Shown here: one piece after another, positions 1 through 7,578 of the stretch | How positions within the stretch are numbered: the first letter of the stretch is position 1 | Layout: every line of letters begins with the position of its first letter | Source of the DNA: a virus | Length of the DNA: 45,665 bases | Virus record (IMG/VR): IMGVR_UViG_3300009184_000073 | Coordinates: 1-45,665 of that record | Reading direction: 5' to 3' (one strand) | Notes under the pieces: generated by a model | Database searches by the model: none | What the model saw: the letters and a program-made list of their open reading frames with translations, nothing else | Told to the model about the DNA's origin: nothing | Program-made: the position numbers and the translations under genes

Positions 1-198
1 GTAGGGTGGGGGAGTACCTGGACTTCGTGGTAAGACCTGGGGGGCTTGAGGACTCCACAGCATATGCCCCATCACGCACGAGTTGCATAACTCACAACCC
101 CTGCAATCTTCAATGGCTCCAGGACGCATCAGATCAATCCAGGATCGACGAACGTGGGCGGGGTGGGGCTACCCCCTATGGACCACTGGAAAACGCCT
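1..198. other. Left-edge stretch without a convincing gene
   Basis: A frame is open on the plus strand from 6 to 224, but it has no clear ribosome binding site, has the composition of random GC-rich sequence, and runs into the terminator-like hairpin at 199-234. I therefore do not call it a gene. G-rich runs and short complementary C-runs (around 163-180) suggest local RNA structure. Nothing else is recognisable. Confidence 0.4.
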
Positions 199-234
199 TA
201 GGGGGGCTTATAAACCCCGCCTAGAATTTTTTTT
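199..234 (+). terminator. Probable rho-independent terminator
   Basis: A G-run of six at 201-206 faces a C-rich arm at 215-222, giving a GC-rich stem (one mismatch) around an AT loop. An uninterrupted run of eight T follows at 227-234. It would end transcription entering from the left, before the small gene that starts at 256. Confidence 0.55.
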
Positions 235-255
235 ACCGTAAACGAAGGAGCTGTA

Positions 256-528
256 ATGCTTAAAGCTGAGGAAGTGCAGGCGTTCTTGAGGCAGTTTGAG
301 CCTCTGCGAGAGATAAGCGTAGACGAGTCGAGCCAAGTTGTGTTCGCCCCGTGGCTCGTCAGGGTCCACGGAAGCGTGATGATCTACGGCGAGCCTCATG
401 CGTTCGAGGCTGAGCTGGACCTACGAGAGTTTGGCGGGGCGGAAGACCTGATGAAGCTGGTTGAGCAACTGCTCAAGAGCTTTGCTGCGGCTGCTCAGGT
501 GGTGAACGCCAAGGCTTCTGTGGCTTAA
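256..528 (+). CDS. Small protein of unknown function (90 aa)
   Basis: I do not recognise this protein. It starts at ATG 256 behind a good ribosome site (AAGGAG, 245-250). It is mixed charged and hydrophobic, with a likely N-terminal helix (LKAEEVQAFLRQF) and a C-terminal helix around LMKLVEQLLKSFAAAA, and a beta-like middle (VVFAPWLVRVHGSVMIYG). No Cys cluster, signal peptide or membrane segment is visible. It stands alone between a terminator at 199-234 and the repeat-rich gene-free region from 529, so it may be separately expressed, possibly early. The reading frame and start are well supported; the function is not. Confidence 0.7.
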   Translation: MLKAEEVQAFLRQFEPLREISVDESSQVVFAPWLVRVHGSVMIYGEPHAFEAELDLREFGGAEDLMKLVEQLLKSFAAAAQVVNAKASVA

Positions 529-533
529 CGCTC

Positions 534-726
534 TACGGATAACCGTACTACGGTATATCCGTATTACGGTTATACTAAGAATAAGATATACCTTAGGATA
601 TTTATTAGTTTTGGATAAGGTATAGATATTCTTTGTATAAGTATTGGATATTGTTTATGGATAGTTATTGTTTTGGATATATACAAGACGGTATCCCATA
701 GTACGGTTATCCCATAGTACGGTTAT
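534..726. repeat. AT-rich region with repeated TACGGTTAT sites
   Basis: A 12-bp site TAGTACGGTTAT occurs at 699-710 and 715-726 as part of a perfect tandem 16-bp repeat (693-708 and 709-724). It occurs in opposite orientation at 539-550 and with one change (TATTACGGTTAT) at 562-573. The DNA between the two clusters is much more AT-rich than the rest of the window and carries GGATA five times (596, 613, 646, 659, 675). Iterated sites flanking an AT-rich core fit a replication origin or a multi-site operator for the packaging/late operon. Which one cannot be decided from sequence. Confidence 0.55.
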
Positions 727-764
727 ACGTATAAGAATACAGCAAGGATCGTGCCAGCTTTTTT

Positions 765-953
765 TTGAGGCTGTGCCGGGCCCCTGGTTCGAAGAACACC
801 AGATACGCTGGAGTTGGTTTCTATGTAGGCCATCTCCCAGCGGAAGGTGGAGGCAACATCCGCAGTCAGGGATCCGATTCCGACTCCTTTACGGATTGAC
901 CTGACCGTCTGGCCCACGCTACGGGCCGCTCCAAGAGGTTGAGTTGGTTTTAA
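765..953. other. Gene-free, hairpin-rich segment upstream of terS
   Basis: Together with 529-764 this is the longest gene-free stretch in the left half. Several local stems are visible. CTGGT (784-788) pairs with ACCAG (798-802). GTCAGG (865-870) pairs with CCTGAC (900-905), with an inner ATCCG/CGGAT pair (872-876, 892-896). GGCCC (911-915) pairs with GGGCC (923-927). An alternative 8-bp pairing joins 810-817 to 880-887. The 10-mer GAGTTGGTTT occurs at 811-820 and again at 941-950. The segment ends in the terminator at 954-986. It could be a small structured RNA or a 5' leader; I recognise no known RNA family. Confidence 0.3.
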
Positions 954-986
954 GGCTCCGGGTGCTAATGCGCTCGGGGCCTTTTT
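954..986 (+). terminator. Strong rho-independent terminator
   Basis: GGCTCCG (954-960) pairs with CGGGGCC (975-981) with one G-T pair. The stem can extend through GGTGC/GCGCT, with a TAAT loop. A T-run (982-986, then more T) follows. It lies 60 bases before the small terminase start, so it would end any transcript made in 529-953. Unless it acts as an attenuator, terS would then depend on a promoter downstream of it. Confidence 0.75.
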
Positions 987-1046
987 CTTTGAGAACCCCA
1001 GAGACAATCCGTTTCATATGCCACCAACGGCAACGCAGGAGTTGAT

Positions 1047-1289
1047 ATGGCAGCGCGAATGCGCAAGACGCACCAAGACGACGTAAGAGCAAAGATCCAG
1101 GCGACCCAACTGGTCAACCGGCTGATGTCGCACATCCAGGGCACGGTCAACCTGAACCCGTCGCAAGTGACCGCCATCAAGATCCTGCTGGACAAGAGCC
1201 TGCCCAACCTGTCGGACGTTAAGATCGAGTCGGGCGGACAAGGCATCACGTTCAACCTGAACGCCAACCTTCCAAAACAGAATGGCTGA
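1047..1289 (+). CDS. Putative terminase small subunit (80 aa)
   Basis: Small terminases recognise phage DNA and hand it to the large subunit for packaging. Identification rests on position directly before terL with an 8-base overlap, and on the family-like pattern of a basic N-terminus, a long helical region (VRAKIQATQLVNRLMSHIQG) and an SQVTAIKILLDKSLPNL segment. Many podovirus small terminases have such a segment (an x-x-L-x-K-x-LPDL pattern). At 80 aa it is short for the family, so it may carry only the DNA-binding and oligomerisation core. ATG 1047 follows AGGAG (1037-1041). It could instead be a small unknown protein beside terL. Confidence 0.6.
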   Translation: MAARMRKTHQDDVRAKIQATQLVNRLMSHIQGTVNLNPSQVTAIKILLDKSLPNLSDVKIESGGQGITFNLNANLPKQNG

Positions 1290-2739
1290 GGCAGTAGCAG
1301 AGCATGACGAAGGGCAAGTCACCTACTTCCCGCCCGGACCTCAAGCCGCCAAGTTCCACGGAGACAACTCCTTCGTCCGGGGTCTCATGGGCCCTGTCGG
1401 TTCTGGTAAGTCGTCTTCCTGCTGCTCCGAGATCGTCATGCGGGCCATCCGCCAGGAGCCCTGGTACGACGGGGTCCGCCGGTCCCGCTGGGCCGTCATC
1501 CGAAACACCTACCCCGAACTAAAGTCCACGACCATCAAGACGTGGCAAACGTGGTTCCCGCCTCATGTGGCGCCAATCCGTTGGGATACGCCGATTACCT
1601 CGACCATGCGGATCGATGACATCGGCGACGGAACCGCGATGGAGCTTGAGGTCATCTTCTTGGCGCTTGACTCGGAGATGGACACCGGCAAGCTACGCTC
1701 GCTGGAACTGACTGGCGTCTGGATCAACGAAGCGTCCGAGATCTCTCGCGGCGTCTTCGACATGTGTACGCAGCGGGTGGGTCGCTACCCTTCAAAGCTC
1801 AAGGGTGGCCCGAGCTGGACCGGCGTGATCATGGATACCAACCCGCCGGATGACGACCATTGGTACTACCAGTTCGCCGAGCAAGACACGCCAAAGACGT
1901 GGAAGTTCTTCCGCCAGCCGGGCGGCCTGTACCGCGACGAGGACGGCGAGTACCACCCGAACCCCGACGCCGAGAACACGGACAACTTGCCCAACGGGCA
2001 CGGCTACTACCTTCAGCAGCTCGGCGGCAAACAGGACGGCTGGATCAACGTGTTCCTCATGGGAAACTACGGAACGACCAGCAGCGGCAAGCCAGTCTTC
2101 CCCGAGTGGAACGATCGAGTGCATGTCTCCGACGAACCGCTTGAGCCCGTGCGCGGCCTGCCCATCATCATGGGATGGGACTTTGGTCTTACTCCGGCCT
2201 GCATCATCGGGCAGCAAATGCCAAACGGTCAGCTTCGCATCCTTGAGGAAATCATTTCCGAGGACATGGGCATACGGCAGTTCACCTCCGATGTGGTGCG
2301 ACCGATCTTGACCAACAAGTACAACGGCTTTGTTCGCTTTTCTGAGGGCGACCCAGCCGGACAGATTCGTGCTCAGACGGATGAGCGCACTTGTCTTCAA
2401 GAGCTGCTTGAGTTGGGCATTCCAACTGAGCCAGCCGCAACCAACGACTGGGTACCGCGCCGAGAGTCGGTTGCTTACTTTTTGACGCGCATGATTGACG
2501 GCGGGCCTGGCATGTTGCTAGACCCCCGCTGCTCTACGCTGCGCAAAGGTTTCAATGGTCGCTACCGCTATGAGCGCCTGAAAACTTCAGGCCAAGCGCG
2601 ATACAGGGACCGGCCCGTCAAGGATGCCTTTTCGCATCCGCACGACGCTCTCCAATACCTGTGCATGCGAGTTCGTAACGGGCTGCGTCCCGTCTCGGCA
2701 CGCCAAATCGCACAAGCTAGTACCAGAGGCTGGACATGA
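1282..2739 (+). CDS. terL: Terminase large subunit, ATPase and nuclease
   Basis: This is the DNA-packaging motor: an ATPase pumps DNA into the prohead and a nuclease cuts the concatemer. The Walker A loop is GPVGSGKSS at residues 37-45 (K43). The Walker B-like strand with catalytic acid is GVWINEASEI (145-154). The C-terminal RNase H-like nuclease shows MGWDFGLTP near 296-303 (first Asp), GDPAG near 355, and a late acidic segment KDAFSHPHDALQYL near 445-458. The length of 485 aa is normal for podovirus TerL. The start overlaps terS by 8 bases, and the stop overlaps the portal start in ATGA, so expression is probably coupled. Confidence 0.95.
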   Translation: MAEAVAEHDEGQVTYFPPGPQAAKFHGDNSFVRGLMGPVGSGKSSSCCSEIVMRAIRQEPWYDGVRRSRWAVIRNTYPELKSTTIKTWQTWFPPHVAPIRWDTPITSTMRIDDIGDGTAMELEVIFLALDSEMDTGKLRSLELTGVWINEASEISRGVFDMCTQRVGRYPSKLKGGPSWTGVIMDTNPPDDDHWYYQFAEQDTPKTWKFFRQPGGLYRDEDGEYHPNPDAENTDNLPNGHGYYLQQLGGKQDGWINVFLMGNYGTTSSGKPVFPEWNDRVHVSDEPLEPVRGLPIIMGWDFGLTPACIIGQQMPNGQLRILEEIISEDMGIRQFTSDVVRPILTNKYNGFVRFSEGDPAGQIRAQTDERTCLQELLELGIPTEPAATNDWVPRRESVAYFLTRMIDGGPGMLLDPRCSTLRKGFNGRYRYERLKTSGQARYRDRPVKDAFSHPHDALQYLCMRVRNGLRPVSARQIAQASTRGWT

Positions 2740-4751
2740 ACGGTATCGCCATTGTTGGGGCGGGTGCGCCCCCTCCTCTCAACGTAGACATCAAGACCGA
2801 CCAAAAGGTTGAGTTGATCGAGATGCTGCACTCGGACCTATCGCGACACATCGGCGATTGCTGGGAGCGGGCAAAGTTCGCAAAGACCGAGATCACCGAA
2901 CGCCTGCTCAAGTGCGAGCGGCAGCGCCGAGGCGTCTACGACCCAGAGCGCGAAATCGAAATTGCCAAGACAGGCGGCTCTGACATCTTCATGCGGATCA
3001 CGGACATCAAAGCCCGTGCCGCTGCCAACTGGATTACCGACGTCATGATCGGTAATGGGCGGCGTGTGTTTGAGTTGGACCCAGCTAATGAGCCGGAGCT
3101 GCCGCCGGAAATAGCTGCCGGCATCGTAGAGCTTGTACAGCTAGAGCAGCAGGCGTTTCTGGAGCAAGGCGGTCAAGTCCACCCTGAGGCATTTCGGGTG
3201 AGGATGGAACAAGTCCACGACCAAATCATAAACCGCATGCGAGAGGAGGCCGACAAGACCGCTAACCGCATGGAAAACAAGATTGACGATCAGCTTTCTT
3301 CCGGTGGTTTTGATAACGCTTTGCGCGAGTTCATCGACGACTTTGTGACCTACCCGACGGCAATCCTCAAGGGCCCGGTCATCCGTCGAAAAAAGCAGAT
3401 GAAGTGGGGGCCGAAGTTCCAGCCAGTCATCATCAATGATTTCAGCCGAGAGACCTACCGCGTCAATCCGCATGACGCCTTCCCCTCGCCAAACTCCAGC
3501 TCGGTAAACGACAACTTCTTCATTGAGCGTATGCGTTTGACCCGTTCGGCGCTTCAGTCGATGCGTAGCGCTCCTGGCGTGTCCGACGCTGAGATCGATC
3601 AGGTTCTTGAGCGTTTTGGCGAAACCGGATTCCGTCAGTGGCTGATGGGCGACCAGGAGCGCGATCGCCTGGAAGGCAAGCCGCACGCCCTTCTTTACAC
3701 CAGGGAAGTGATCGAGGCTATTGAGTTCTGGGGTAGCGTCAGCGGCAAGATGCTGATGGATTGGGGCTACAAAGGCAAGAAGCTAGATCCGTACAAGGAG
3801 TACGAGATCACCGCTATTCAGATCGGCCCGTTCATCATCAAGTGCATCTTGAACCCCGATCCTCTTGGCGCTCGCCCATATGAAATCGCGCAGTGGGTTC
3901 CGATACCCGGTGCTTTCTGGGGCACTGCACTGACTGAGCAGATGCGTGATGTTCAGATCATGTGCAACGCGGCAGCCAGATCACTCGCCAACAACATGGC
4001 GATTGCTTCCGGCCCTCAGGCGGAAATTGCGGTAGACCGCCTGCCTGACGGCGAGCCCATCACGCAAATGTTCCCTTGGAAGATTTGGCAAACGACTAGC
4101 GACCGCACCGGGGGCGGCCAACCTGCCGTGCGTTTCTTTCAGCCAAACATGAACGCACAGGAGCTCATGGCCGTCTATCAGTACTTCATGAAACAAGCAG
4201 ATGAAGTGACTGGCGTACCGTCCTATGTTTACGGCGGTGGCGCAGGCTCCGGAGCAGGACGAACGGCGTCCGGCCTTTCGATGCTGATGGACAACGCAGC
4301 AAAAGGTATTAAGAACTCCATTGCCTCCATTGATGTTGTGGTCGCTTCAGTGGTTCAGCGGATGTACGTACACAACATGCTGTATGACCCCGACATGTCA
4401 TGTAAGGGTGACTTCAAGATTCGCGCCCGTGGAGCTATGGGCTTGGTTGCCAAAGAGCAGCTTCAGATGCGCCGCAACGAATTCTTGCAAGCAACAGCCA
4501 ATCCTGTCGATCTTCAGATTGTCGGCGCTGAGGGCAGGGCATACCTCTTGCGAGAGCTGGCCGAGTCGCTTCAGATGGACACAGACAAACTTGTTCCAAC
4601 AACTGAAAAGCTCGAGTTCAAGCAAGAGCAAATGCAGGCTATGGCTATGCAGCAAATGGCCGCACAGCAACAAGCAGCACCACAAGCACCAGCTACGCTC
4701 GATGCAGCCGGCAACCCGGCAGGCGGAGCGGAAGCAAACATAGTCCAGTAA
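2736..4751 (+). CDS. Portal protein (671 aa)
   Basis: The dodecameric portal sits at one capsid vertex, docks the terminase and carries the tail. Support comes from position immediately after terL (ATGA overlap), the size, and portal-like features. There is a helical N-terminal part (about 20-60), a wing-like region with RVNPHDAFPSPNSSS near 243-257, and a late segment ADEVTGVPSYVYGGG near 486-500. Talk of a long helix fits the following GAGRTASGLSMLMDNAAKG stretch, typical of large podovirus portals. The C-terminus is Gln/Ala-rich (QMQAMAMQQMAAQQQ), like the barrel tails of extended portals. I see nothing truncated. Confidence 0.9.
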   Translation: MNGIAIVGAGAPPPLNVDIKTDQKVELIEMLHSDLSRHIGDCWERAKFAKTEITERLLKCERQRRGVYDPEREIEIAKTGGSDIFMRITDIKARAAANWITDVMIGNGRRVFELDPANEPELPPEIAAGIVELVQLEQQAFLEQGGQVHPEAFRVRMEQVHDQIINRMREEADKTANRMENKIDDQLSSGGFDNALREFIDDFVTYPTAILKGPVIRRKKQMKWGPKFQPVIINDFSRETYRVNPHDAFPSPNSSSVNDNFFIERMRLTRSALQSMRSAPGVSDAEIDQVLERFGETGFRQWLMGDQERDRLEGKPHALLYTREVIEAIEFWGSVSGKMLMDWGYKGKKLDPYKEYEITAIQIGPFIIKCILNPDPLGARPYEIAQWVPIPGAFWGTALTEQMRDVQIMCNAAARSLANNMAIASGPQAEIAVDRLPDGEPITQMFPWKIWQTTSDRTGGGQPAVRFFQPNMNAQELMAVYQYFMKQADEVTGVPSYVYGGGAGSGAGRTASGLSMLMDNAAKGIKNSIASIDVVVASVVQRMYVHNMLYDPDMSCKGDFKIRARGAMGLVAKEQLQMRRNEFLQATANPVDLQIVGAEGRAYLLRELAESLQMDTDKLVPTTEKLEFKQEQMQAMAMQQMAAQQQAAPQAPATLDAAGNPAGGAEANIVQ

Positions 4752-4759
4752 GGAAAATC

Positions 4760-4981
4760 ATGATGAAGAAGCCCATGCCGTTTGCCGGCAAAGAATCCAA
4801 GCGCGAAGAGCTCATGGAAAAGAAGATGCCTGCCAAGAAGTACATGGCCGGAGAAAAGCGTGAAGCCGAGCGAGTTGGTTATGCCAACGGAGGTCTTGTT
4901 GTTGCGGGATACGGTGCCCCTAACGAGTGCACGTATAACCAAGGCCCGGGCGTGCGCAGCCGTCAAGACTACAAAAAGTAA
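4760..4981 (+). CDS. Small basic protein, unknown function (73 aa)
   Basis: This is a short, Lys/Glu-rich protein between portal and scaffold. ATG 4760 (a second ATG is at 4763) follows AAGGAAAA at 4751. The N-terminal half is a charged helix (KESKREELMEKKMPAKKYM). The C-terminal half has a Gly/Tyr-rich segment (YANGGLVVAGYGAPNECTYN). Similar short proteins with a YANGG element occur near portal genes of other phages, and a head-assembly accessory role is plausible. The sequence gives no direct functional clue. Confidence 0.65.
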   Translation: MMKKPMPFAGKESKREELMEKKMPAKKYMAGEKREAERVGYANGGLVVAGYGAPNECTYNQGPGVRSRQDYKK

Positions 4982-4984
4982 TAC

Positions 4985-5215
4985 GTGCTGAATAAACCAC
5001 CACGTACAGTAATTGCATCGTTGTCGTCCTTAGACGGCAACAGTGATTTCGAAGAGGTGTGTAAGTGGCTTGAGGATTCCCTTGCCACAATCCGCCTTTT
5101 CAACGATTCAACGCGAGAAGAAGTGCAGTCTCGCTGGAATCAAGGGGCATCCCAGGCACTCGCCGAGTTTCTTGAAAAGAAGCGAACGGCCAGGGACACG
5201 CTCCGGAAAATGTAA
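4985..5215 (+). CDS. Conserved small phage protein, unknown function (76 aa)
   Basis: A GTG start at 4985 lies three bases after the previous stop, so translation is probably coupled; the ribosome site is weak. The protein looks mostly helical. It opens with RTVIASLSSLDGNSDFEEV, followed by an amphipathic stretch and a charged C-terminal helix (ALAEFLEKKRTARDTLRKM). I recall proteins with this N-terminal pattern between portal and scaffold genes in several phages, but know no function. An assembly accessory role is inferred from position only. Confidence 0.65.
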   Translation: MLNKPPRTVIASLSSLDGNSDFEEVCKWLEDSLATIRLFNDSTREEVQSRWNQGASQALAEFLEKKRTARDTLRKM

Positions 5216-5218
5216 TTA

Positions 5219-5233
5219 GTCCCAATTTGGGAC
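5219..5233. promoter_or_regulatory. 15-base palindrome after the portal gene block
   Basis: GTCCCAA and TTGGGAC (7-bp arms) flank a single T. The palindrome starts 4 bases after a stop codon, in a 128-base gap before the scaffold gene. It has no T-run, so it is not a standard terminator. It could be a protein-binding site, or as RNA a short 6-bp hairpin acting on processing or stability between the portal and scaffold/capsid genes. Confidence 0.4.
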
Positions 5234-5343
5234 AACGCTTGTTCGGTGGCGATTCACCGGCAAACCGAGAACACCGGAACAACCTAACAAGGGTGACCGC
5301 ATTGACGGCCCCGAGTTGGAAGTGAAGGCTCTAGGAGAAGTAA

Positions 5344-6288
5344 TTGAACCTCCCCCGCGCCGTCGTAGAGGCGGAAAGAAAGGCAGAAGAAGCTCTTCAA
5401 CGAATTGCTCAGGCTCGACAAGCCCAGCAATCTTCACCGGATCCGGCGCCACCGGCTTCGAGTGAACCGGCCCCGGCCACACCGCCGGCTCCGAGCGAAC
5501 CAGTAGCGCAGGCAACCCCCGCGCCCACCAACACCCCGAGCGAGCCGGCCAGCCCGCAGGGAGACGACAAGTGGGAAGCTAGGTACAAGACGCTGCACGG
5601 CAAATACAACGCCGAGGTTCCGCGATTGCATGCGGCGCTCAAAGAGCGTGAAGGCAAGTTGGAAAGTCTGACCGAGGAAGTGGAGGCGTTGCGGTCTTCG
5701 CTGGCGAAACCTAAAGAATCGCTGGTCAAGCCCGAGGAAGTGAATGAGTTTGGCGAGCCTCTCGTTGACCTGATCCGTCGCGCTGCGCGTGAAGAGGTAT
5801 CGGGTAAAGACGATGAGATCACCAAGCTCAAAAAGCGGATTGAGTCGTTTGAGGCTCAGACGGTTCAGACCAAAGAAGTCGGCTTCTTCGAGAAGCTGGT
5901 GCAGATGGTCCCGGACTGGATGGCTGTCAACGACGATCCGGACTTCCATGCATGGCTGGGTGAAGTCGATGAGTTCACCGGCTATCAACGCCAAGACATT
6001 CTGTCGCAGGCAGAAGAGAAGCGCGATGCAGATCGCGTTGCCAGATTCTTCAATGCGTTCAAGAAGGTTCAACAAGACACCGCTGCGGCTTCTTCGCAGT
6101 CGTTGGAATCGCAAGTTGCCCCTATGACGACTCGGACTCCCGAGGCGCCCAAGGGCAGGAAGATCTGGACCCGTGGCGAAGTCGCTGACTTCTACGCTCG
6201 GGCTCGGGGAGGCGAGTACAGCGATGAACAGGAGGCTGCAATTGAGAATGAAATCCAGCTTGCGATTCGAGAACGAAGAATCCGATAG
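5344..6288 (+). CDS. Putative capsid scaffold protein (314 aa)
   Basis: Scaffold proteins line the inside of the growing prohead and leave or are cleaved before DNA enters. Evidence is position directly upstream of the capsid gene and the composition. There is an N-terminal helix, a Pro/Ala-rich linker (about 30-75), a coiled-coil region (about 80-115 and 150-175), a more globular middle (FFEKLVQMVPDWMAVNDDPD), and a charged helical C-terminus (AIENEIQLAIRERRIR). An in-frame stop at 5341-5343 means the start cannot lie further upstream. TTG 5344, six bases after AGGAG, is the best choice. I see no protease active site. Confidence 0.75.
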   Translation: MNLPRAVVEAERKAEEALQRIAQARQAQQSSPDPAPPASSEPAPATPPAPSEPVAQATPAPTNTPSEPASPQGDDKWEARYKTLHGKYNAEVPRLHAALKEREGKLESLTEEVEALRSSLAKPKESLVKPEEVNEFGEPLVDLIRRAAREEVSGKDDEITKLKKRIESFEAQTVQTKEVGFFEKLVQMVPDWMAVNDDPDFHAWLGEVDEFTGYQRQDILSQAEEKRDADRVARFFNAFKKVQQDTAAASSQSLESQVAPMTTRTPEAPKGRKIWTRGEVADFYARARGGEYSDEQEAAIENEIQLAIRERRIR

Positions 6289-6315
6289 CAGGCTACCTTA
6301 TTTGAGGTAATAAAA

Positions 6316-7299
6316 ATGTCTCTCGCAGTTTCGGGCAATTACTACGGCGCCGGTTCCGGCACCGACTCTTACGCTGGCGCTTCGGGCTTCATCCCGGAGA
6401 TCTGGTCTGGCAAACTCCAGGTCAAGTTCTACAAGTCCACCGTCCTCGGTGAGATCACGAACAACGACTGGGAAGGCGAGATCAAGGGCCAAGGCGACAA
6501 GATCACCATCCGCACCATCCCGACCATCACCGTCAGCAGCTACTCCAAGGGCCAGAACCTGACCAGTCAGGTTCCGACCTCCACTCCCCTAGAGCTGAAC
6601 ATCGACAAGGGCAAGTACTTCGCCGTCGTCCTGGACGATGTCGATGCCACCCAGGCCGACATTAAGCTGATGGACATGTTCACGAACGACGCTTCGCAGC
6701 AGATGAAGATTGCCATCGACGCCGATGTTCTCGGCTCTGTGTATGCTGACGCTGCCACCGCTAACAAGGGCGCTACCGCTGGCGCCATCTCCGGCGACAT
6801 CAACCTGGGCGCTACTGGCGCTCCCCGTCAGGCCACCAGCTCTACCGTGCTGGACCTCCTGCTGGACATGGGTCAAGTGCTGGACGAGCAGAACGTGCCG
6901 GAAGATGGCCGTTGGGTCGTGATCCCTGCTTGGATGGCTTCGCTGATCAAGCGCTCTGACCTGAAGCAGGCTTACCTGACCGGCGACTCCGTCACCCCCC
7001 TGCGTAACGGCAAGATCGGCATGATCGACCGCTTCATGGTCTACGTGTCGAACAACCTGTCCAGCGCAACCGATCTGGGTGCTGATTCTGCTGCCGGCGG
7101 CACTGGCGCCAACGCAGACTACAAGGCCTGGAACATCATGGCTGGTACCCGCGATGCCATTTCGTTCGCTTCGCAGATGACCAACGTGGAAACCATCCGC
7201 GCTCAGTCCACCTTCGGCAACATCGTGCGCGGCTTGAACGTGTACGGCTTCAAGGTGACCAAGCCCGAGGCTCTGGTTGCCGCCTACGTCCGGAAGTAA
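6316..7299 (+). CDS. Major capsid protein (327 aa)
   Basis: This is the main shell subunit. It follows the scaffold gene and has the size and texture of an HK97-fold coat protein. There is an N-terminal arm (residues 1-40), an extended-loop-like segment with GDKITIRTIPTITVSSYSKG near 56-75, a helical spine-like region (LDLLLDMGQVLDEQNVPEDG, about 178-197), and the frequent coat pattern RWVVIPAWMASLIKRSD. The C-terminal strand ends VRGLNVYGFKVTKPEALV. It resembles the N4-gp56/P22-type coat group. A good ribosome site (GAGG, 6304-6307), GC-ending codons and the strong terminator at 7317-7348 fit high expression. Confidence 0.9.
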   Translation: MSLAVSGNYYGAGSGTDSYAGASGFIPEIWSGKLQVKFYKSTVLGEITNNDWEGEIKGQGDKITIRTIPTITVSSYSKGQNLTSQVPTSTPLELNIDKGKYFAVVLDDVDATQADIKLMDMFTNDASQQMKIAIDADVLGSVYADAATANKGATAGAISGDINLGATGAPRQATSSTVLDLLLDMGQVLDEQNVPEDGRWVVIPAWMASLIKRSDLKQAYLTGDSVTPLRNGKIGMIDRFMVYVSNNLSSATDLGADSAAGGTGANADYKAWNIMAGTRDAISFASQMTNVETIRAQSTFGNIVRGLNVYGFKVTKPEALVAAYVRK

Positions 7300-7316
7300 T
7301 TCTTCCGTTCTAAATA

Positions 7317-7348
7317 GGGGGAGGGGGGAAGCCTCCTCCCCCTTTTTT
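7317..7348 (+). terminator. Strong terminator after the capsid gene
   Basis: GGGGGAGG (7317-7324) pairs perfectly with CCTCCCCC (7335-7342), followed by six T (7343-7348). It starts 18 bases after the capsid stop. It probably terminates part of the transcription so that capsid mRNA exceeds the downstream tail mRNA. The next gene starts only six bases after the T-run. Confidence 0.85.
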
Positions 7349-7353
7349 CATTT

Positions 7354-7578
7354 ATGACTAAACTTCTCAAGCAAATCCCCTCCGGCTACATCTACGTATG
7401 GACTCCTCTGCTCGCAGAGCGAGCCGACATGGTGCCCTTCGAGCAAGAGAACACCAGAGAAAATCCAGTCGTAGAAGCGGCAGTCGCTCAACCGGAGCCG
7501 GAAGTGAGCAAAGCCATCGAGGCGTTCCGCGCCAAGCATGGCGGACGGAAGGCGAAACCTAAACCGGGTGTTGCATGA
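7354..7578 (+). CDS. Small protein of unknown function (74 aa)
   Basis: The ATG at 7354 lies six bases after the capsid terminator and has no Shine-Dalgarno match directly upstream. A later in-frame ATG at 7429 is a weaker alternative. The protein has an N-terminal hydrophobic stretch (IPSGYIYVWTPLLAERADM), an acidic middle and a basic tail ending RKAKPKPGVA. The IYVWTPLLAERADM pattern recalls small proteins found after capsid genes in other podoviruses, which often have no assigned role. Its stop overlaps the next gene's start (ATGA). Confidence 0.65.
   Translation: MTKLLKQIPSGYIYVWTPLLAERADMVPFEQENTRENPVVEAAVAQPEPEVSKAIEAFRAKHGGRKAKPKPGVA

Noticed and set aside
6-224. Possible small gene at the left edge
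   Set aside because: No ribosome site, unnatural composition, and it overlaps the terminator-like hairpin.
810-887. tRNA-like envelope closed by an 8-bp stem
   Set aside because: There is no D-arm, anticodon arm or T-arm with the usual TTCRA loop in either strand, and a competing stem (865-905) overlaps it.
723-1007. Leftward 94-codon frame across the gene-free region
   Set aside because: It would start with TTG, has no ribosome site, runs through the rightward terminator at 954-986 and its composition follows the hairpins; treated as chance.
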